NCBI RefSeq assembly: GCF_900113305.1
Contig: NZ_FOOW01000009.1
Span: 59,508 to 123,507 of the forward strand
Source of the DNA: Prevotella sp. KH2C16
Lineage (GTDB): Bacteria > Bacteroidota > Bacteroidia > Bacteroidales > Bacteroidaceae
Direction of reading: 5' to 3'
DNA: 64,000 nucleotides
The notes under the pieces are model-generated. The model made no database searches, was not told where the DNA came from, and saw only the letters and a program-made list of their open reading frames with translations. Of the stretch, positions 57,571-64,000 are shown in pieces (positions within the stretch are counted from its first letter, which is position 1; every line of letters starts with the position of its first letter). The position numbers and the translations under genes are program-made.

Positions 57571-60348
57571 TTAAAGATTGATTTTCACTCCGCAGTTGAA
57601 TCTTACACCGTAGTATTCCACCTGCATGGTCCGGTTCTTATCTCCCTGATAGTAGCGCAAGGGCTGGTTCAGCAGGTTATTGGCCTCAGCAAAGAAGGTG
57701 GTTTTGATTTTTTTCCCGAAAGTATAGCTGGCATTGAGATCCAAGTAGTTCACGCTGTCGTAGTAGCGATCGAGAACGGCCTCTGTCCCCATCTCGTCCA
57801 CAAAACTGGAGGCCACATTGTAGGACAAGCGCACATTCAGTCCCCATTTGTCAAAATAGAGCGACGCATTGCCCGTATGAGCCGGTGTGCCCTGCATCTT
57901 GATATCTTCGCCCGGCTCCACCATGCGATGCTCAAACTTGTAATCGCGTGTATTACTGTGCGTATAGGTGTAGGTTCCATAGAATCCGAGGCATCTCAGT
58001 ACCGGTGTGATGAAACCAAAGTCGCGCTCGTAAGCCACTTCGACACCGAAGATGGAAGCGTTGTATCCGTTTACCGGTTTGGAGATTCTATAATCGTCTG
58101 CCGTGGGAATCTCCGCTGCGCCACCCTTCCACGACTCTTCAACTATCACATTGTGCAAGTCTTTATAGAAAAGTCCAAGGCTGGCCAGTCCCACACTTTT
58201 GAAGTAATATTCTACGCTCGCATCGAAGTTGTAGGAGGTGGTGGGCTTCAGATGGGGATTACCTATCGTTGCTTCCTGGTCGGCCATATTGTAGCTCACA
58301 TTGGGAATCAGATGCGAGTATTTAGGCCGTGCGAGTGTCTCGGTGAACGAGGCGCGAAGCTTAAGCCGGTCGGTCGCATCATATTTATAGAGCAGGCTTG
58401 GTAACCAGTTGGTGTAACTGTTAGACTCTCTGCCTGTGGAAACCAGACTTTCGTTTTCCTTTTCATCCACAATCCAATTAAAACCCCTGTATTTCACATG
58501 GGTATTCTCCATTCTCAGACCCGCCATAAGAGTTGAGCGATTTCCCAGCCGGATGTCGTAGCGAAGATAAGCACTCGTAACATTCTCACGAGCATCGTAG
58601 TTCCCGGCTGCGTCTTCCAGTATCTCTTCGCCCTTCATCTGGCTGAAATCGATTGAAGCAAGATAGGCATTTTCTACGAACGGAGTACCGATAGGATATT
58701 GGCTTCCCGGCATGAAGCCCTCTCTGATTTGTGTAGTCAGATGGGAATACCAATCTTCGTTGTAGGTGTCGGTATAATCGAAATTGTGCGTCTCGCGGTC
58801 TTTTTTCTTCGTCACATACTTACCGCCGAACCTCAGTTCGCCGTATCGGGCACCCTCGCCAAGTGGGAGATTAAAATTAAGCTTCAGCTTCCATTCGTTT
58901 TCTCGAATCTTCTCGTCAGAATTGGTGAGTTCGTCAATCTCCCAATCGCTGTTCACCGCAGGGATAGGCTTCGTGGAATAAGGCTGTTCACCGTTCACAT
59001 CCTCAAATGCTTCGCTGTGGGCATCCTTAATGGCGATGCCGAAATAGCGTTCATTGGGACGATCCTCGGTGGCACGCGAATAAGAAGCTCCCCAGTTCAC
59101 TCCCAATGTGCCCAGCTGATGCTCACCACCGAGCGAGAGGTCAAGTGTCTGCTGGAGTTCCAGGCGTCGGTTACGGTCGTCCTTATCGTCGCCACCTTTT
59201 GTTTGCAACACCACGCTCTGCTTGCTGGTTTTTTCGTCCAGCTTCTTGTATGTTATACGGTAACGGTTCTCCCAATCATGCCGGCGGTTGTAGATGGCCT
59301 TGAAGGTAAGCTTATGATTGATGTTGAATCGGTAATCGAAGGCAGCCGAATAGCTCTGACGCTGGCGGGTAACATAGTATTGACGCACCTCACCCTTCGT
59401 CAGAACCACCTCCCCTTCGTCTACATCGTATTCGAACTCCGTATTGTCCGAACCGCCTGGAGCATATTGATAGGAAGCTGCCAGCATCATCCCGAGCTTA
59501 CCATCGAAAAATCGATTGCCATAAGTGAAACCCAGATTCCACTGTGGCTTTCCGCTGATCCAATTGTAGCCCGTACCTACCATGGCACTAACAACCTGAT
59601 GGTTGGGAGTATTCTTCGTGATGAGATTAATCTCCCCTCCTATCGCATCACCGTCCATATCAGAAGTCACCACTTTGTTCAACTCGATGGTCTGCACCAT
59701 ATCGGCAGGAATCAGGTCGAGTTGCACATTGCGCGTATCGCCTTCTGCAGAGGGAATCCGATTGCCGTCTACTGTTACCGAGGTGAGGTCGGCTGATGTC
59801 CCGCGCACCTGTCCAAAGCGCGCCTCTCCCTGGTCATACTGCACATTCACTCCATTGATACGCTTTAGTGCATCGCCAATATTGGAATCGGGGAACTTGC
59901 CCACCTGATCGGCTGAAACAACATTGACCACCCCCATCTTATTTTTCTGCTGCTGGATAGCGCGGCGATGATCCGTGAATGCCCCAAGCACTGTAACTTC
60001 ACTAAGTTCCGCACCTTCCGTGAGCACAAAATTCTGCTCCACCGTTCCATTTTTTTTCACGCTCACCGTCTGGGTGATTGGCGTATAGCCAACATAAGAA
60101 ATCCTAATCGTATAGGTCCCCGGCTTCAGATTAGGCAAAGTGTAGTAACCATTCACATCGCTTGTACCCCCTACTTTCATTCCCTCAATCGTAATCGTAG
60201 CCCCAGGTAGTGTTTGTTTGTCGGCATCCATTACCCAACCCTTAATCGAACCCAAATCGGGATTAACAGTCCCTTCAACAGCAAATGAAACAAGACAGTG
60301 TACTGACATCAGTACTGCTATCATTACGCCTTTCATCATTTTCAACAT
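57571..60348 (-). CDS. TonB-dependent outer-membrane receptor
   Basis: 925 residues. Signal peptide, then a carboxypeptidase-regulatory-like domain (IKGWVMDADKQTLPGATITI, about 34-115), the plug with DSNIGDALKRINGVNVQ and TSVTVDGNRIPS, and a barrel ending in YYGVRFNCGVKINL. It resembles the TonB-Xanth-Caul group, not SusC, and has no SusD partner. It is flanked by two phosphoesterase genes, which suggests a phosphorylated ligand; inference only. The promoter is at 60380-60387. Confidence 0.92.
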   Translation of the reverse strand: MLKMMKGVMIAVLMSVHCLVSFAVEGTVNPDLGSIKGWVMDADKQTLPGATITIEGMKVGGTSDVNGYYTLPNLKPGTYTIRISYVGYTPITQTVSVKKNGTVEQNFVLTEGAELSEVTVLGAFTDHRRAIQQQKNKMGVVNVVSADQVGKFPDSNIGDALKRINGVNVQYDQGEARFGQVRGTSADLTSVTVDGNRIPSAEGDTRNVQLDLIPADMVQTIELNKVVTSDMDGDAIGGEINLITKNTPNHQVVSAMVGTGYNWISGKPQWNLGFTYGNRFFDGKLGMMLAASYQYAPGGSDNTEFEYDVDEGEVVLTKGEVRQYYVTRQRQSYSAAFDYRFNINHKLTFKAIYNRRHDWENRYRITYKKLDEKTSKQSVVLQTKGGDDKDDRNRRLELQQTLDLSLGGEHQLGTLGVNWGASYSRATEDRPNERYFGIAIKDAHSEAFEDVNGEQPYSTKPIPAVNSDWEIDELTNSDEKIRENEWKLKLNFNLPLGEGARYGELRFGGKYVTKKKDRETHNFDYTDTYNEDWYSHLTTQIREGFMPGSQYPIGTPFVENAYLASIDFSQMKGEEILEDAAGNYDARENVTSAYLRYDIRLGNRSTLMAGLRMENTHVKYRGFNWIVDEKENESLVSTGRESNSYTNWLPSLLYKYDATDRLKLRASFTETLARPKYSHLIPNVSYNMADQEATIGNPHLKPTTSYNFDASVEYYFKSVGLASLGLFYKDLHNVIVEESWKGGAAEIPTADDYRISKPVNGYNASIFGVEVAYERDFGFITPVLRCLGFYGTYTYTHSNTRDYKFEHRMVEPGEDIKMQGTPAHTGNASLYFDKWGLNVRLSYNVASSFVDEMGTEAVLDRYYDSVNYLDLNASYTFGKKIKTTFFAEANNLLNQPLRYYQGDKNRTMQVEYYGVRFNCGVKINL

Positions 60349-60379
60349 AAATTCTATTTGTTTTCTATAAAATTTAGTA

Positions 60380-60387
60380 CAAAGATA
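60380..60387 (-). promoter_or_regulatory. Promoter -7 element for the TonB receptor
   Basis: TATCTTTG on the minus strand, 32 bp before the ATG. Confidence 0.6.
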
Positions 60388-60838
60388 GCCTGCCCATGTT
60401 AAAAAGGCATGTCATCCTTATTAAGATTCACTAACAATCGATTGGGGATGCTTATGCATGCCTCACTGCATATTCGAAAGTCGAAACCATGCCTTCCCAA
60501 TGATATATAAAAAAAATGGCCGCCGACACTCTGTGGCAGCTGCCATTCCCTCCTTCTATTACCGTAATATCTTACTTACATCACCTCTTAAAAATATTCT
60601 ATACTGAATATCAGCAAGCCCAGAATATAAACCAAAAAACAAACCTAATTAAACATTTTGCTCTATGGAGCCTCATCCATCAAACTACTCCTAACTTTCT
60701 GTGTATTAAACTGCTTCCAATACTTTTCTGCTCCATCTAATTTATATACGCTTCATTCTGTGTCCCATACTATTCTTCAGATTCTTAAAGGAATCATATT
60801 TTTTAATAGAGTCTTTTCTTTCATTATCAATTTTTCAT
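60388..60838. other. AT-rich intergenic region between divergent genes
   Basis: About 450 bp with no supportable gene. A short inverted GGCAGCTGCC lies near 60535. Nothing else recognisable. Confidence 0.4.
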
Positions 60839-60846
60839 TAACTTTG
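60839..60846 (+). promoter_or_regulatory. Promoter -7 element for the EEP-phosphoesterase gene
   Basis: TAACTTTG, 40 bp before the ATG at 60887. Confidence 0.6.
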
Positions 60847-60886
60847 CACCCACAAAATTTATCCTTATATTGCCATAATATATATA

Positions 60887-62785
60887 ATGAGAAAACCAAA
60901 ACATTTTTATGCCATTTTTCTGGTGTCTACAATGCTATTGATGCTGTGCCTGCCACTTTTTGCGCAGGATAGGGATGGAAATACTTTGCGTATAGCTACT
61001 TACAACATTCAGCATGGAAAGGGCATCAGTTCAGACACGCTATCTTCCAAGAAACAACTTGCATTGATAGAGAGGATAAATCCCGACCTTATTGCTATTG
61101 AGGAGGTGGACAGTATGACTACGCGGACACCCGGGCGCTTTCTACTCGGTGAGTATGCTTAGTGGCTGGGGATGCATGGCTATTATTCTGCCGCCATTCC
61201 CTTCGAAGGAGGTAAACATGGAATGGGCATTCTGACCAGAGAGCGTCCTTTGCGCGTAAGGCGTCTTGCTCTGCCAGGAACAGAGGAAGCCAGAACATGT
61301 ATGATTGCGGAATTCTCGGAATATATTTTTTGTGGTACCCATCTGTCAGTCACAGATACTGACCAGATTGCCTCGTTGCAGATCATTGTCAGAGAGGCGG
61401 AGAAGACCGGGAAGCCTTTCTTCCTGGCAGGAGACCTTAACTGTGAACCTGGCAGCAGAACAGGGCAGTGGCTGGGACGGAACTTCATCCTACTCTCTGA
61501 TACAGCACATCATACATGGCCCGCAGACAAGCCTGTGAAGACCATAGACTATATTGCCTTATACAAAAATAATGCCGCGAGGAGTATAGTAAAACTAAAG
61601 ACAAGGATGATGGACGAGACCAAGGCATCAGACCATCGGGCTGTCTATGCTGACATACGGTTCCGTATTTCACCGGAGAAGCTCTTTTTCGGCGAACCAT
61701 ACTTGCAGGACATGACCGATGACGGGATTACAGTAATGTTTCAGACTCGGACACCAGTGTCTACTTGGATAGAGTATGGGACTGATACCTTGCATTTGCA
61801 GAGTGCCCGAACTCTCTTAGCTGGACAGGAACCTTGTCTGGGCTTGGAGAACAGTATCCGGCTTGATGGTATCCAACGCGATGTGAAATACTACTACAGG
61901 GTGTGTGCCCGTGAGGTGCAACTTAATGAGGCATATTATAAGATACTGGGCAATACTGTTAAAACTCCGTTCTATAGTTTCACCCTTCCTTCCAGTCATA
62001 CTCAGGACTTTACGGCTTTTGTCATGAACGACTTGCACGAGCGCGATGATGTGATGCAACGCTTGCTAGAGGTGGTGCGTCAAAAAGGGTTCTCACATTT
62101 TGACTTTGGATTTTATAATGGCGACTGCGTACCCGATCCCTACGGACAGGAACATACGATAGTCCGTGTGAACAAACTCATGACAGCAGTTAATGCTTCG
62201 GAATGCTTTACAACACTGATCCGTGGAAACCATGAGATACGCAATGCTTATTCAGCAGGCCTTGTTTCGCTCATGCGCAACTTTGGAGGCAAGACCTATG
62301 GTGCTTTCACATGGGGCAATACGCGTTTTGTCGTACTCGACTGTAGCGAAGACAAGCCAGACAGTACATGGGTTTATTATGGCCTTAACGACTTTTCGAA
62401 GTTGCGTAAAGACCAGGTGGAATTTCTGAAAAAGGAAATTTCATCCAAGGCTTTCCGCAAGGCACACCACCACATTCTCCTCAACCATATCCCCATTTGG
62501 GGTGAAGATGATGTTTATACTGACGGATTCCATCCATGGACTGCGCTTTGGGAGCCATTGCTGAAAAAGGCAGGATTCGACATCGATATCGTGGCACATG
62601 CCCATAACTATTATTTCTACGAGAAAGGCGTCAAAGGCAATCCTGTCCCTCAGTATGGAGGTGGAAGTCCGTCACTAGGAAGTCAAGACATAGGTACAAT
62701 TGCCATTCTGCAGAGCCGTGGTGAAAGCCTTCGCCTGATAGTGTTCGATGCGGCAGGCAATAAACGGCTCGACAGGGAATTATAA
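60887..62785 (+). pseudogene. EEP-domain plus calcineurin-like phosphoesterase fusion, interrupted by TAG
   Basis: Read through the amber the product would have 632 residues. After the signal peptide, an endonuclease/exonuclease/phosphatase domain (RIATYNIQHGKG, IAIEEVDSMT, FLAGDLNCEPGS, KASDHRAVYADI) spans about 35-265. A linker domain follows, then a metallophosphoesterase (VMNDLHERDD, NGDCVPDP, LIRGNHEIRNA, ILLNHIPIWG, VAHAHNYYF) from about 375. A TAG at 61160-61162 (after GEYA) splits the EEP domain after about 91 residues; the frame resumes at once as WLGMHGYYSAAIPFEGG. Either the gene is dead, the base is an error, or TAG is suppressed. The fragment from 61172 still holds the whole second domain. 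Confidence 0.85.
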
Positions 62786-62871
62786 TAATGGTGATAATCT
62801 GAGGAACTTAATACTGCTATTCTTTGCAGTGTTTACATGTCTTTTGTCAACGCAGGCTTTAAAGCGCACCC

Positions 62872-62901
62872 GAAAGTTGGACATTAAATTATCCAACTTT
62901 C
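62872..62901. terminator. Hairpin downstream of the phosphoesterase fusion
   Basis: Perfect 10-bp stem GAAAGTTGGA / TCCAACTTTC (62872-62881, 62892-62901) without a T run. It may be a terminator or a transposon end; the rest of 62786-63065 shows no gene. Confidence 0.45.
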
Positions 62902-63065
62902 AGGCAGCAATATAGATTTATCTATCCTTACTTCACCTTCCTAAATATATCCTATATTGATTATCAATGCTTTATATTCGTATGGTACAAAAATGTTTCT
63001 TTAATTTGAGTAGTATTGATTAGAAATCATCTTGGATGTTATCACTTTTATATTTATTAAGACCT

Positions 63066-63677
63066 TTATCGTGTAGGTGAAATATCATAACCTGATGCAT
63101 CGTTTTCACTCTTATCATACGCATTGTCAATATAAAACTACGGATTCTTCAAGAAATCATCTTCTTCTACAAAAGCTATATACGAACCAGTTAGGGCATC
63201 TATACATTTACATATATTACAAGAGTATTGTTGAGGATGTTGATTGAATCTGTTATTGTTTATTATATCAAATACTTTTTCGGTTTTATAAGTTCTAACC
63301 CGACATCCATCAGAATTAGTTTGAATCTGTTTAAACCAGTCATACCCTCCATTGCTTTTCATTATCACTCCAACAACTCCATTCCTTTGGGAAGTTCTAT
63401 CTTTTCTTGATATTTTCTTGAGACAATATTCTATTTCCCAATCTATCCAATTACTCTCTTTCATTTTTGGCGAAATTATAACAATTGTGACAGAGGTGTC
63501 AAACATCATATCTTTTAGATTCTTCTTAATATTTTCAGTAGAAGTGTCCGTCAAATCAAGAGAATCACTTGTTTCCCCTTGGTAATACTTAGCATCATCT
63601 CCAAGTACTTTTATAATATTATCTCTTAGAGATTGAGCTTCACTATATTTATACGAAATAAAAGTTTTATGGGCACA
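63066..63677 (-). pseudogene. ThsB-like TIR (MTH538/DUF1863) defence protein, start lost and amber near the end
   Basis: Read on the minus strand, the frame gives AHKTFISYKYSEAQSLRDN at the N-terminus, then GDDAKYYQGETSDSLD, LTDTSTENIKKNL, TSVTIVIISPKMKESNWIDW and EIEYCLKKISRKDRTSQRNG. This closely follows the TIR-like fold of Thoeris ThsB, which makes a cADPR-type signal on phage infection. The codon before the first Ala is TGT, and no ATG, GTG or TTG lies upstream in frame, so the start is gone, apparently through the transposon junction. A TAG at 63140-63138 follows FLKNP; after it the frame continues YIDNAYDKSENDASGYD and stops at 63066. No ThsA effector is visible. Confidence 0.78.
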
Positions 63678-63756
63678 GTTGCAAATATCCGTGGCATAAT
63701 TTTGTAGTATAGGCCGATATTTTCTTGTTTGATGCTTAAAAGTTCATGAGATGCAT

Positions 63757-63764
63757 TAACTTTG
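63757..63764 (+). promoter_or_regulatory. Promoter -7 element for the transposase gene
   Basis: TAACTTTG, 5 bp before the ATG, implying an almost leaderless message. Confidence 0.5.
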
Positions 63765-63769
63765 CACCC

Positions 63770-64000
63770 ATGAGTAAGCAAACAGCATTTGATTACAAGA
63801 TTCTGGCCAGTTACCTTCTTCCCAAAGGTATACTTGAGTTCTTTGACGTGACAGACGTTCGTGAAGACCACACAGGCATTATTGAAGAGACTAGTGATGA
63901 GCGTGTCCTTCTCCATATCTATCTTGACGAGAATGACGCTCGTGAAGAAGAGTGGCATGACCTTAAGCCTAATGGTTTCACAGAAAGCCGTCAGGTTAAT
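63770..64000 (+). CDS. ISAon1-family transposase, N-terminal region protein (partial)
   Basis: 77 codons are visible from ATG 63770: MSKQTAFDYKILASYLLPKG, then LEFFDVTDVREDHTG, LLHIYLDENDAREEEWHDLK and PNGFTESRQVN at the edge. This is the small N-terminal protein that ISAon1-type elements of Bacteroidales encode before the main transposase. The 3' part lies outside the window. Confidence 0.78.
   Translation, partial: MSKQTAFDYKILASYLLPKGILEFFDVTDVREDHTGIIEETSDERVLLHIYLDENDAREEEWHDLKPNGFTESRQVN

Larger units (their letters stand above)
63671..64000 (+). mobile_element. Left part of an ISAon1-type insertion sequence (runs off the window)
   Basis: The sequence from about 63671 (GGGCACAGTTGC...) is unrelated to the TIR gene it joins and leads into a transposase gene. 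The exact left end and any inverted repeat cannot be fixed without the right end. Confidence 0.6.

Noticed and set aside
63066..63677. Complete Thoeris defence system
   Set aside because: Only a damaged ThsB-like gene is visible; no ThsA-type NADase/SLOG gene lies in the window.

Overview
The window looks like chromosome of a Bacteroidales bacterium, most likely Prevotella-like. The reasons are many TAnnTTTG (-7) promoters with a TTG/TTTG element about 19-20 nt upstream, lipoproteins whose lipobox Cys is followed by acidic residues, a SusC/SusD pair with an ECF sigma and a FecR-type anti-sigma, fimbrillin/BACON lipoproteins, and a murQ-murK-murT set like that of Tannerella. No rRNA, tRNA or CRISPR array was seen. 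Genus is inferred; no search was run.

Layout. 1-6236 (minus): cell-elongation operon rodA (cut by the window edge), mrdA/PBP2, mreD, mreC, mreB, preceded by a purH gene that encodes only the IMP cyclohydrolase half. 6956-23097: mixed housekeeping: alpha/beta hydrolase, cupin, enolase, RidA, a DUF389 membrane protein cut by an amber codon, NhaA, a broken BCCT transporter, nicotinamidase, gamma carbonic anhydrase, a Tat-exported aldo/keto reductase with Fe-S motifs, a YjbR protein, a PurF-like protein lacking the N-terminal Cys, a DIP1984 protein and a ZIP transporter. 23276-31982 (plus): a GH106-like glycosidase, glyS, an FKBP lipoprotein, a candidate small RNA, a MATE pump, and a tandem TraB/GumN pair of which only the second keeps both GX2H motifs.

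32205-41136 (minus) is a surface-lipoprotein locus: two operons, each with a short conserved acidic protein just before a fimbrillin/BACON lipoprotein, plus an M64-type metallopeptidase and a fimbrillin-calcineurin phosphoesterase hybrid. Paired TTGCGCAA-type boxes lie about 35-40 bp upstream of both promoters and of a third, orphan promoter near 10748.

41269-56297 is a polysaccharide-utilization locus: divergent ECF sigma, then on the minus strand FecR, SusC (with STN domain), SusD, a ceramidase-fold hydrolase, two GH20 hexosaminidases, MurQ, MurK and a MurT-like permease. Together they can import and split amino-sugar glycans and pass MurNAc/GlcNAc into central metabolism. 56513-62785 is a phosphoester cluster: calcineurin-like phosphatase, TonB receptor, and an amber-interrupted EEP-metallophosphoesterase fusion. 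At the right edge an ISAon1-type transposon start abuts a Thoeris ThsB-like TIR gene that has lost its start codon and carries an amber codon. In all, four otherwise readable genes contain an in-frame TAG.
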